From positions 1-33,898 of the forward strand of contig PBMZ01000187.1 in assembly GCA_002722955.1 (NCBI GenBank): a stretch of 33,898 bases of DNA. Reading direction: 5' to 3'. Every line of letters begins with the position of its first letter. Within the stretch, counting starts at the first letter, position 1. Position numbers and translations under genes: made by a program. This DNA comes from Planctomycetaceae bacterium (GTDB lineage Bacteria; Planctomycetota; Planctomycetia; Planctomycetales; Planctomycetaceae). Below are positions 8,299 through 19,600 of the stretch, in pieces. Below the pieces are notes generated by a model that worked only from the letters and a program-made list of their open reading frames with translations, had not been told where the DNA came from and searched no databases.

Positions 8299-8329
8299 CC
8301 AGAGCCGTCTGCGCTCAGGGCCGATGACA

Positions 8330-8389
8330 GTAGGACGGATTGCCAAATCCGTCCCCTTCTTTCGGGTCGGATTAGGCAATCCGACCTAC
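8330..8389. repeat. Nested palindrome: two hairpins forming a larger inverted repeat
   Basis: Hairpin one is GGACGGATT-gcca-AATCCGTCC (8333-8354) and hairpin two is GGTCGGATT-aggc-AATCCGACC (8365-8386). The two are also inverted relative to each other: GTAGGACGGATTGCC at 8330 and GGCAATCCGACCTAC ending at 8389 match at 14 of 15 positions. The element sits between the convergent SpoIID-type and RidA genes and could act as a bidirectional terminator. The architecture resembles paired REP (BIME-like) elements. Confidence 0.75.
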
Positions 8390-8415
8390 TTCTTAAGACG
8401 ATGCCAGCGTCAGGA

Positions 8416-8853
8416 TCACAGGATCTCGAAGATCGCTTCAACTTCGACCGCGGCGCCTGTCGGTAGCGCTGCAAACCCCAAAGCACTGCGAGCGTGATAG
8501 CCGTCGCCGTCCTTGCCGTACAACTCGTGCAAGAGGTCGGATGCTCCGTTGATGACCAAGTGCTGATCGGTGAAGTCACCGGCCGAGTAAACACAGCCCA
8601 GCAACTTGACGACTTTCAGACCATCCAACGTGCCATGAGCGTTGTGGACGGATCGAAGAATTTTTTGAGCACAATCTTTTGCTGCTGCGTAGCCTTCTTC
8701 AACGCTGAGGCCGGCGCCGAGAACACCTTTGGCCTCGCTGGTGTGGCCGGATGTAATTAAAAGGTTGCCGCTCTTGATACACAGATTCAGGTAGCCCGGT
8801 TCAATCGGTGACAGATCGATGCCCAGCTCTTCCGCTTTCTGTTGTGCTCCCAT
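8416..8853 (-). CDS. RidA family (YjgF/YER057c/UK114) protein
   Basis: The 145-residue protein has the usual length of the family. Recognisable blocks are LLITSGHTSE near residue 33, a central alpha-helix region (GYAAAKDCAQKILRSV), and the C-terminal signature HARSALGFAALPTGAAVEVE, which keeps the Arg that in RidA contacts the substrate carboxylate. RidA proteins form trimers in the cytoplasm and hydrolyse reactive enamine/imine intermediates from PLP enzymes. The pattern is closer to RidA-like subfamilies than to E. coli RidA itself, so the activity is inferred. The start at 8853 has an AGGAGA site at good spacing. The frame remains open to a GTG at 9045, which would add 64 residues (see findings). 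The gene is monocistronic and divergent from the beta-helix gene. Confidence 0.88.
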   Translation of the reverse strand: MGAQQKAEELGIDLSPIEPGYLNLCIKSGNLLITSGHTSEAKGVLGAGLSVEEGYAAAKDCAQKILRSVHNAHGTLDGLKVVKLLGCVYSAGDFTDQHLVINGASDLLHELYGKDGDGYHARSALGFAALPTGAAVEVEAIFEIL

Positions 8854-8860
8854 GGTTGCT

Positions 8861-8866
8861 TCTCCT
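8861..8866 (-). promoter_or_regulatory. Ribosome binding site fixing the RidA start
   Basis: AGGAGA on the minus strand lies 7 nt before ATG 8853. It supports the 145-residue protein over the longer open frame that reaches 9045. Confidence 0.7.
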
Positions 8867-9070
8867 GTTCGAGCATTCTTCGAAGATGTTTGATCAGCGG
8901 ATTCTAGCAAATCGTCACGGCAGTTGCAGCCAATGCGGATCGAGATTCTTGGTGTCAAAGCGGGACGCTCGATGACAACTTTCCCGCGACAGTTGCAGCT
9001 TGCCGGATTCGGCGGATAATGGCAGTCGACTTGGAACTCAGTCACCTTTACCCCTCAAGGAAAACTGCCG

Positions 9071-10417
9071 ATGCAACCGCCATTGAATCGGGAACGACAA
9101 GAATGCGCCTCTTCCTCAACACAGACCCCTGGAATCGGTCCACTTCTAAAACGCTTTGTGCAGGATGACGAAGCAAAAGGACGCGGCGGGCTGGCTGTGA
9201 TGTTTGGCCTGCTGATCGTTGTCGCTTTTGTGCTGCTGCCAACTTTGCCCAGTAACGCTCAAAAGAAGTCGGGCCTTCCCGGTGCCCGTCCTGTGATCAA
9301 CGCCGCTGAGTTCTCTTCGATTCAAGCTGCCTTAGACGCCGTCCCCAAAGTCGGCGGAATCGTAAAGCTGCCCGCTGGTGAGTTCGAGATCTCCAAACCG
9401 CTCGTTTTGACAACGGAAGACACTTGGCTGCAAGGCGCTGGCGCGGCGACACACATCAAGAATGTCAACGAGGAAGGTCAACCCGCGCTGATCGTACAGC
9501 ATCCCAAAGGTGCCAAGGCGCCGCGTGCCGAGTGGTTATGGCGCGTTAAGCTCAGCGATTTCCGGATTACGGGAAACAAGAAGAGCGGTCACGGAATTCA
9601 CGCAAATCGCATCAACGAAATCTTTATCCAAGGCGTCACGGTTAGCTACAACGGCGGTGACGGCATCTTGCTGAATTATTGCTACGAGGATCCACGGGTT
9701 AGTGATTGTTTGATTACGTATAACGCGAAGACGGGATTGGACCTGCTGGGGTGTCATGACATCGTCGTTTCGGCCAGTCAGTTCGAGGAAAACATGGACG
9801 CGCTCCATTGTTTTGACGGCTTCAATTTGTGCATGACCGGCAACTGTCTCGATGATCATTTGGGCGATGGTGTCGTGATCGAGAATACTTACGGTTCGGT
9901 GGTTTCGGGCAACATGATCGAAGAGTGCAAGGGACGCGCTATCGTGCTCGACCGCAATTGCTACGGAAACACGTTGTCTGCCAACGTGATCGCTCACGAT
10001 GGGGGCGGTGTGGACTTGGTGGACGCTCATGGTTGCGCGGTGAGTGCGAACACGTTTACTTTGATGTCCACCGACGCCGTGAGAGTCGGGCCGAACAGCG
10101 GCCGAATCACGATTACTGGGAACAATTTCTGCAACAGTTTCATTGGCGCCGGCAGTGTGAAGCGGCGCGTTGATGATTTGGCTGCCGCGGGTCTTACCCT
10201 CGAGTCGACCAAAGACGTGGCGGTTTCTGGCAACATTTTCGCCAGCGTGAAGCCCAAGGCATTGGAGCTGCGCGGGGACGCGTCGAAGAACATCCTGTTC
10301 TCGAACAACGTGCTGGTGGATGTCGAGAGTGATCATGCCAAGTTAAAGGACTCGACGGTTTCAGACGTGCTTTCCGTCGAGGGTGAAGCTGCCAGCGGGC
10401 CGCCTGCGCGTAAGTAG
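9071..10417 (+). CDS. Right-handed parallel beta-helix protein (pectate-lyase/NosD-like fold)
   Basis: The protein has 448 residues. After an unusually long hydrophilic N-terminus (about 40 residues) comes a hydrophobic segment MFGLLIVVAFVLLPTLPSNA with a plausible cleavage site. From residue 75, SIQAALDAVPKVGGIVKLPAG is the typical entry strand of pectin-lyase-like folds. Regular coils follow, each ending in GN or AN plus a hydrophobic residue (VVSGNMIEEC, TLSANVIAHD, AVSANTFTLM, TITGNNFCNS, AVSGNIFASV). Such proteins bind or cleave polysaccharides outside the cell; no catalytic residues could be assigned. ATG 9071 has an AAGGA site 8-9 nt upstream. ATG 9200 (residue 44) would give a standard signal peptide but lacks a ribosome site. 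Confidence 0.78.
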   Translation: MQPPLNRERQECASSSTQTPGIGPLLKRFVQDDEAKGRGGLAVMFGLLIVVAFVLLPTLPSNAQKKSGLPGARPVINAAEFSSIQAALDAVPKVGGIVKLPAGEFEISKPLVLTTEDTWLQGAGAATHIKNVNEEGQPALIVQHPKGAKAPRAEWLWRVKLSDFRITGNKKSGHGIHANRINEIFIQGVTVSYNGGDGILLNYCYEDPRVSDCLITYNAKTGLDLLGCHDIVVSASQFEENMDALHCFDGFNLCMTGNCLDDHLGDGVVIENTYGSVVSGNMIEECKGRAIVLDRNCYGNTLSANVIAHDGGGVDLVDAHGCAVSANTFTLMSTDAVRVGPNSGRITITGNNFCNSFIGAGSVKRRVDDLAAAGLTLESTKDVAVSGNIFASVKPKALELRGDASKNILFSNNVLVDVESDHAKLKDSTVSDVLSVEGEAASGPPARK

Positions 10418-10661
10418 GTTGCCTCTGAGCATTCTGCAAGCGTGTCAATGCCACACCAGGCCTGATCGCGAGATTCTGTGATAACCGCGATTCTTGCGAA
10501 ACTTTGCTTAACCGAGATGGTTTATTCCCTAAAATAGGCAGTCGTCGGAAACGTGCGCTGCTGCGCGTTCCGGTGCCCATCCCACCTAACTTCGCGAGCT
10601 TGCTCGCGGGCCCACCTTGCTTCCACAGCGACTTGAAATGTCCACTCAGCGGGAGACCACG
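10418..10661 (+). other. Intergenic region upstream of the giant gene, with a short hairpin
   Basis: This 244-bp stretch contains a perfect CGCGAGC-tt-GCTCGCG hairpin at 10593-10608, flanked by CCCACC motifs, and a TAAAAT hexamer at 10530-10535 that could be a -10 element, although no matching -35 was found at standard spacing. An imperfect GC-rich palindrome lies around 10548-10575. No gene was seen here. Confidence 0.45.
10651..10655 (+). promoter_or_regulatory. Ribosome binding site fixing the giant gene start
   Basis: GGGAG lies 6 nt before ATG 10662, which begins a good signal peptide. Earlier in-frame starts (TTG 10617, ATG 10638) lack such a site. Confidence 0.65.
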
Positions 10662-13600
10662 ATGAAGAGGACTTCGCGGTTTGTGTCTTGTGTTGTTCTT
10701 TGTGCTTTGCTCGGCGGCTCGTTTCTCAAATATAGCGGCTATTTGGCTCCCGCTCGGGCGGACGAGGCGATTGATCGCTCAGAGGAAGAAGAAGCATTTC
10801 AGTCGAAGGCCGCTCGCTATCAGAAAGTGCTTTCACGGCGACCACGGCAAGGAACAGCGTTTGACTTGCTGTATCGTCATTATCTGGATGCCGGTCGTGT
10901 TGACGAGTTGATCGAACATTACCAGCGATCGGTTAAAGAGAACGCGGAAGACGCCGCGCCGCATCTTTTGTTGGGCTTGGTGTTGCAACGACGTAGCCGA
11001 GACGATGAGGCCTTGGCCGAGCTTTCGAAGGCCATCGAATTTAGCAAGGAGTCGTTTCATCCTCGCTACTACAAGGCGATGCTGTTGGGCCGTTTGCACC
11101 GTGGCAAGGATGCGATTACCGAGCTGGTTAAATTGACCGAGTCAGAAACGCAAGCCGCGACGCGGACAGAGATCATCGACGTCTACAAACGGCTTGGACA
11201 ACTTTACGTCCGCCAAGACCAAATTGATGATGCGCTGAAAACGTGGAACGCCTTAGCCGACAAGTACCCGACGGATCGTTTCACACTGCAAGAACTCGCG
11301 CGGTTGCTGACCGAAGCGGGGCAATACGACGAGGCGATCGAGCGGAACAAACAGTTGATTGTGCTGGCAAAGCAGCAACTGCATCAGCAGTTGAAGGCGA
11401 AGTTAGAAATTGGTCGAATCCAAGGTCTACAGGGCAAGACCAAACAGTCGTTGGCCACTTTCGAGAAATGTTTGGACGAATTGAAACCTGGAAGCTGGCA
11501 AGCGAACGATATTCGGCAGCGAATCGAGAATGTCTTTCTGAACCGATCCGACGAAGCCGGCTTGGGCGAGTACTATCGCAAGCGGCTGTTGAAGCATCCG
11601 GATGACCTCGATGCACGCATCCGATTGGCTCGCACTACATCGAGGCTCGGGAAAGTCACTGACGCGATCAAGCAATATCGCGAGGCAATCGATCAAGCGC
11701 CAACTCGAATCGACATCCGCGAGTCATTGGTCGACGAGTTGACACGCACGCGCCGCTTTTCGATGGCGATTGACGAGATCAATGCCATCCTGAAAGTAGA
11801 ACCAAAGAACACCGACTGGTTGACTCGCCTTGGGCAACTCTACTTGGATTCCGCGTTGCCGAATCAACGTGAAGAATATCAGAAGAAGGCCCTGGCAGCT
11901 TGGTCGCGAATCCCTGAAATCCGTCCTGACGATCCACTGCTGTCAGTACAAGTCGCCGAGCTGTGTCGCAAGGCCGTGCGAATCAGCGCTGGTTTTGGCG
12001 AGTTCACAAACCGCTCGCTCAACGCAAAACGCAGCGAAACCGATTTTGGCCGTGCCGCACTGAAGGCTTACGAAGATGCGGTTCGAAAGTCATCTGGAGT
12101 CCCTCAATATCGCGAATACTTGGGCGAGTTCTTCTTTGCGATCGGCGAAAACAATTTGGCACGGGCTCAATGGGAATTGATCGCGGCGGGACCGAATGGA
12201 ACGGCGGAGAATTGGAAGCGCGTCGCTGAGATTCTGTCGCGGGCCGAGTTGCTCAAGCCGGCGATCTCAGCGATCCAAAAAGCCATTTCGCAGGATTCGA
12301 AACGCTACGACTTACACGTGTTGGCCGCCGAATACGAGATGCTGGATGGGAACTACGACAACGCACTCGGTCATGTTGATCAAATGGAAGCCTTGGCCGA
12401 GTCGTCGTATTTCGAAGAGCAGGCGTTGATGCAGCGCGTCGAAATCTACGAGGTTGCCGAACGGACGGGGACGGTGTTCCGCGAGCTCAATGAAAAACTT
12501 TCCAACACGAAGGGCAGCGTACGCGACTATTGGCTGGCCAGCATTATCGCCTCGGGTGATCAACGCTTTAGCGTGGCGATTCAATTGATTGATAAAGCGA
12601 TCGTCGGGCGTCCTGAAGGGGTGCGGCTGTTGAGATTCAAAGCAAACTTACTTCGCGAGACTGGCGACTTATCCAACGCGATTAAGCAATTTCAAATGTT
12701 AGCGAAGCTCGAGCCACGCAATCAATCGGCTCACTTGCGAGAACTAATTCAATTGCAATTAGAGCTTGGTCAGGGACAAAAGGCGCGAGAAACGGCCAGG
12801 CAATTACTTCGCCTCACGCCAGGAAAGGTCGAGTCGTTCGAACTGCTCGCCGACGTCGAGTTCCGAACAGGCAACGTCGATGGCGGAATCGCTGTTCTGC
12901 GGCGGGCCGTGCAAAGCGATCCGAGAAACTCGGCGATACGCCAGCGCTTGGCTTCGACGTTGGTGACGAATGAACGCCAAGATGAAGCCATCGAGCACAT
13001 GTGGGAGTCATTCACACTGGCTGATTCGCTAGAAGACAAACTCTCGGCGGTCAGCAGTTTGTTCGAACAGTATCAGATGGCTGGCGAGACCAGCGAGATG
13101 GTCAATCGCTTGAATCAATTGCGAAGACGCCAGACTGACGAGTTCGACTTAATACTTTGTTTAGCTCGACTCTACATCATGGATGACAACTTCACGGAGG
13201 CCCGTAAGGAGTTGTCTATGCTCTTGATTCGGCATCCGAATAATGTCCCCGTTCTTTCAGCGTTGGCGGAATTGTCCACCGAACTCGACGATTTGGACAG
13301 CGCCAAGAGATACCTAGAGCGTTTGGTTGCCTTATCCGGAGACATGCGCTACTTGCAGCGATTGGCGGAAACGGCCGAACGATTGGGCGATGATGAATTA
13401 GCCGATGACCTGTGGCTGCGAATCGCTCGAGCTTCGAACAGCGTTGATGACATCATCCGCGACACAGACATCTTTTTCCGCGATTCCAACTATCGCCAAG
13501 TGATTGCGATTGGTGAGGCCGGGCTGACTCGATTCCCTCAAGACCATCGCTTGTTGTATCGACTGGCGATTGCTCACTTTGCTTCGAACAACGTCGCTCG

Positions 13601-16600
13601 AGCTGGCGAATTGACGGCTGCAATTCTCAAGTTGCCTCGCAAGGACCTCAACAAACCTTTCGTGCCGAATATACGGAATCAAACATTGGCGACTTATGGC
13701 GGGCCGGTAGTTCGGCCGTCAGTTTTCAACCATCCGGCGATCGCTCGCTATCGACAACTGCCGATCGAAATGCGGAGCCAACTGAGTTACTTGCGATCCC
13801 GGAATATCTATACATCGCGTCCGTTGTGGATATCAAACAACCGCGAAGACACTCACGTGCGGGCGATCTGTTTGCAGTTGGAAATCGAGCGAGAATCGCC
13901 GAATTACGAAGACTCAATCGAAGCTCTTGAAAAGGCTTCGAAAAGCAGCATCGCTGCCGCAGAGAAGTACTTGATCCACACGACGTTGACCCTATCGCCG
14001 AATTGGCCAGAAGCCGTCGATCGCTGGATTGCGTTAGATGACATGGCATTGGCAGCGCGGCTCGTCAAGCTGAGTTCGATCACGGCGCCGACGCTTTTTT
14101 ACTCGAACGCCGGTCCTCCCGAAGTCAGTTCAGAGAAGTGGGAAGAGATCAAAGTCCACTATGGGTGGCTGCAAGAGCATCATCCCAAAATCGCTGGCAA
14201 GTTCGTCCCGATGTACTTGTTTTATGCTTCGCAAAAGGAGAAGCAGAAGCTGGCCGAACTCGCGAAGCCCATCTTGAAGCACATCTCGTCGGCGATTGAG
14301 TTGCAGACCCTGAGTTCTCTTTACAGCGGCTATAACGATGCGGACCTCGACGCGCTCATGCTTGATCGAATCAAACAATTAATGACAGATGGCGAACAAG
14401 TCACCGATTCTGTACTGGCAACTTTTTATCGCAGCGCCATGCGCAAGCCGATCGAAAAGGGCAAGATCGATGCTTATTTGGATTTGCTGACGGAGTTTGT
14501 CAATTCCACGCATCCAAGCCGTACCGACACGCAGGGCATGTATGCGCAAATGCGGTCTCAAAGGCCGACAACTTCCAGCAAGATTCCGTTGAATCGACTC
14601 CCAGCATTCCCTCAGCCATCGTTTTGGATGCCCATTAGCCGTTTTTACTTCGTTAGAGACTCGATCTCGGCATTGCAAAAGCAGGGCAAGTTGGATTCGT
14701 TGACGAAGCGGATTGAACAGCAGGTCGCTCAGAGTGAAGACGTCCGTAAGGAATCTTGGCAACTAATGCTGTCTATGACGCAGTGGCGGCAAGGGCGCAC
14801 AAGCGAGACCATCAAGACATTGACGCAACTTTACGATGCGTCCCCCAAAGACCCCGAATTGTCGATGATGATGGCGTTGGCGACCGCGAACTCGGGCGAT
14901 TCAAAGGAAGCGCTGAAGTACATCAGTGACTTGCCCGGTCGCACAGGCATGAGCGCCGTCGAGTTTGAAAAGACGCGATTGTCTCTAGCACTTCGCGCTG
15001 ATAACAAGGAAGTTGCGAAAGAGTCAGCGATGCGTTTATTCGGAATGCGCCTCTCTACTAATCATCGGATCGAGCTGTCCCAAACTCTTCGCCGCATGGG
15101 ACTCAAAACCGAAAGCGATGCGCTCTTGAGTCGTTCGGTCAGGCACGCGTCATCTCAAACGGGCGACTTGGTGAAGCTGTTGAATGATGCAATCAGGACG
15201 GATCCCGCTCGCACGGTCTCGATCGCTAAGTCGATCCTGAAGCGAGCACCTCGAAACTTCGCCCCGAAGACCTCGCGGTCGTCCCGCTCTTCTTCGTCCT
15301 CGACAACAAATTCAAGCCCACGCAAGTCGGCGATTCGCGCGTTGCAGCAAGTAGGGCAGTTAAGTGATTACATCAAAGGAAAAGAGAAGCAGTCGAACAG
15401 CAACCATCGTTCGATTCGGCTGCTAGAAGACCTTTGGGAGTTATACACGGCGGTCGGTAACACTTTGGGCCGTGACAACGTTAGAGATCGTTTGCGATTC
15501 CATCCACGGCTGTCTCCCGAACTTGCATTGCTCGTGTCGAAGACGTACACGGATGTCAAAGAAAGCGTGAAGTGGTACGGCGTGATCTGGCGCAAGAACC
15601 CCGATTTGCTGCTGTCAAATCGGAATGTCTTTTCTTACTACATGCGTGGTGACAATTTGCCACTATTGGCAAAACACCTGAGGCTTTATCACAAGCGACG
15701 CACGCCAAGCCGATATGAAAACAACGTCTCGTCAATGATCACAAACTTGTCGAGCTCTGACATCGACGAGGTTAGCGACATTTATCTGGCGATGATCGAA
15801 TCGCCCAACCCTTATACGCGCTGGAATTACGCGTCGCGATTTGTGAATTTCTTGACATCGAAAAATCGTAAACAGCGAGTTTATACGTTCTTGCGGTCGC
15901 GTTTGTTGCCCGATGTCGACGGCAAAATCGAATGGCTGTCGCGGCCTTCGAAGTACATCTATGACGCGTACTGCCGGCAGTTGGCAACATATGTGAACCT
16001 TGCCGCTGAGCCGGCGTTTCGAAAGGACATCGAAAAGAGCATCGAAACCAGTGTCGCTCGTGATCCAAGTTGGAAGAGCATGGCTGCATTCGCGACGGCA
16101 ATCCTGAAAAACAGTTCGGGTGATGACAAGGCGCTCGCCAACTATGCGGCCGAGCGAATGGATAAGGGCTCGTTAAACGCCGCAGAGGATGCGATCAATC
16201 AGCAGCTCTTTATGCTCTTGGAGCATCATCAGAATCCGTTGGCTGCGGCGGTCGGCCTGGATTTCTTGGACCGCTTCCCGAACGTTGTGGTGACGGGATC
16301 CAGCTACATTGCTGCGAATCCAATCGCCAATATGCAACGACGTGCGGCGTTGTTGGTACGCTTGGGAAAACGCGACGAGGCTCGCAAAGTTTATTTAGAT
16401 GGAATTAAGAAGTTCGAAAACAAGCAGTCATCTTACAACGGGATGTATAACGCCGTTCCGAATGCAACTGATCAGATTGCGCTGGCGATGGCGGGGCTTG
16501 GCTTCGAAACAGATGCGCTCTTCCTGCATGCCAAGGCGAATGTGAGTCGTTTGAAGTTGGCGAATCCAAGTTTGGCTCGTAGCTCGACTTATCGTAATCC

Positions 16601-19600
16601 GCGGACGCGTATTCGTTCGGCACTGAAGAAACTGAACATGGCCTCATACGGCTCTTTGGCTGATCGTTTAACTGAGGCCGTAAAGAACCGGGAATCGCTT
16701 GACGAGTTCTTCTTCGGAATCGCGCCGAACTGGGCGGAGTCCGTCAACGTTTCGTCGAGTCGATTGGTCACGTTTAGTTCGTCTCCTCAAATGATGTCTC
16801 AGATTCAGCCGGTCTCTGGCGTGTTGTCGTCTTCGCTGCCGACAGCGAACCGATTTTTTGAAGCTCAATTTTTACCAACGCTGATCGGGCACTCACGCAC
16901 GACTGGAAAAATTGGCGACTTGGTGGCAGCTATTGAGAAACGGCAAGCAGGCCCCGAAGAGCAGCGCATCCCCGAGGATCAGCTGCAGGCACTCAACATC
17001 CTCTTGGCGCTGAATACGTCGCTTTCATCTAAAGCCAATCAGTTGATGAGCGATTGGGCGGCAAAACTTTGGGAGCGTCCAACGTCAGCGACACCGGACT
17101 ATTTGCCGATGATTGCCGAGGCTGCGATTAGGTCGAAGACTACGACAGCTGAGGGTGTGAAACTGATGTTGGTCGCTGCGCGTCGCGCCTTGGCGGACAA
17201 CAACCCGATTCGACAACGGTGGGCATTGGGGAGCGTCGTCTTCGCCATGGCGCGCGAAGGTGAGGGCTCGAGCCTCCATAGACTTGCTCAGAAAGAGGTT
17301 AGCAAGCTACCTGCCAGCATTTGGATTGAATGCTCTGTCGGTCTATACAAACAAAAGAGTTATGCCGCGGCGATTACCTTTGCCGAGTTAGCGTTGGCGA
17401 AACAGCCTGAGTTGATGATGGCGTCCTCAACCGCGCCCGTCTATCAGGTCTACTTGCAAGCCGGCAAGTACGACCAGCTGGCGAGAATCCTGAATCGTCT
17501 TGCTGATGACGGGATCGACAAACGGGTGGGTAGTCTAAGCTCGAGCTTTATTCGCGGCGTCTTCTCAGCGGCGAAGTCCACGAAAGTGCCCGCGGATAAG
17601 GCGAAGGCCATCGTCAACGCATCGCTGCGCTGTTTGCCTGAAAGGTACCGCACGGGGCAGGTCGCTTCCTACTTGTCATTCCTTCAAAGTCGCGGCTTGA
17701 ACAGTGATGCATACAAGGTTATGCGTGCCTGGGTTCTTCCTGGTCATGAGGAAATCGTTCCGAAGCCAATCGGTTACTCTAGTGCGCTACGTTTTCCGAT
17801 GAACCAGCTTTATGTGCTGGCGGCCTCTTCTAGTGGCGTTAGCAATCTTGAGGCAGACGTGAAGAAGGCTCGGCAAGATCATCCGGAATGGAGCGGCCCA
17901 GCGGACCTCATGTCAGCAATCATTCAGTTACATCGCGGCGGCCACGAAGAACCGCTGGTGAAAGTTGCTGATCGTTTCTTTAGTGACGCTGCCTATGCAT
18001 CAACGTTGCAGCCGTACGCGGCCGACTTTCGGAATCAATTGACAACATGCGAATCTCGAAAAGCGGCGGAATACGCAATCCGCTTGTGGAAAGACATCTC
18101 CACCCAATACTCATCATCATCAATGCTCACTTTCGACAATAGTTCGGAGGCGCAGGAAAACGTCACCAAGCTGTTGGTCAAATTGGGACGCCGCGACGAA
18201 GCTCGTGAAGTCGCGATGTCGGCAATCGAACTCTTCGCCAGACGCTACACCACGCGAACGACCTATGATTACCAAATGCGCGCGGCGAAGATTCGCGTCG
18301 ACAAGCTTGTGGAATATCAGTTCGACTTAGATGCCGCATATCTTGCGGAATTGGCACTTCGACTCGAACCCGAAGGCGTCTCAACCAGTAGCACAGTGAT
18401 GCGTTCGATTGTGCCGTCGATTCGTAAGAGTCAAGTCGAAGTCCTAAAACGTTTGATGTTCCTGAGGCTAAACGAGTCCTTGGCCGAGTTGTTCAAGGAA
18501 CTGGAAGGTCCGGCCAACGTTCGTCGATTCTTCACAGTTCACGATCTGGAACAAAAGACGACGCCTAAACCGATTACGGTGGTGTTGCATAACTATCTTG
18601 GCCCGCCGGAAATTGAGCCGCAATTCTTGATCGCGCTGTTAAGTCATGCGAAGAACGTTAACCAGTTAGATCAACTAAAGGCCGCCGTCAATTCCGCGAT
18701 GAAGAGATTGCCGAAGCAAGGTTTTCTGAAAGAACTCGCTCTGGCGATTGACTTGGTGAAAGACGCACCTTCTGGTGACCAGTTGAAGCAGTACGTCGAT
18801 GGGTTGCCGAAAGATCGAATCATTGTCGAGTCCAATGCGGCTTGGCATATTGCGATGATCGGCAGTCGACACAAAGCTCAAAGGCCTGCGGTTTCGCGTT
18901 TGTTGCAGAGTGTTCACAAGGACGCATTGCTGCGAGGCAACAAAGATCGCGCCGTCATGGTACTTCAACAACTTGCCATCGTTGACCCGGATTCGGAAGC
19001 GATCAGCGAATCGATTGGCAACATCAATTTGACGCCAACGATGACGCCGCAAGAAATCATTAAGACGGTGGATTTGGCGATTCAATCCAATCGAAAGGCC
19101 ACTGCGCTCGATACGCTCAATCAAATCTGGGAACGCCATCCAGACACCGTTTTTCTAAGCCTGTCGAAGTACGCCACAATTTATCAGGAACAAGGCCGAT
19201 TGCCCGAATTGGCAAAGCACTTGCGAGGCATCTACAAGACATCAACGAAAACCCGTTTCAGCTATTCAATGGGAACGATGTTCAAACTGCTGAAACCGGA
19301 CGAGAAATCGTTGGAGGAGATTCTTGACCTCTATCGAGCCGCGTATCAATTCGCCGAGCCTAGTCGGCGACAAAATGTGATCAAGGAATTCGTCAATTAC
19401 GTATTTCGAGTTGGCGCTGTTGATAAGTCGATCGAAGTGCTGGCGCAGGCTTTAGCACCAAAAGACAACTATCCAGGGCACGTTGTCGGAATCCTCGATC
19501 GACTGCTGCTGGAAGCGAAGACCGACGCACAAAAGAAACTGGTCAAAGACGTCATTGTCGCGAATCAAAAAGCGACGCCCACTTGGGGGGCTTGCGGTGA

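Noticed and set aside
9536-10336. 266-codon minus-strand open frame
   Set aside because: It is antisense to the beta-helix gene; its regular His/Val pattern is the mirror of the repeated coils on the plus strand.
10593-10608. CGCGAGC-tt-GCTCGCG hairpin as a rho-independent terminator of the beta-helix gene
   Set aside because: It has a perfect stem but is 175 bp past the stop codon and lacks a T-tract; treated as an intergenic palindrome.
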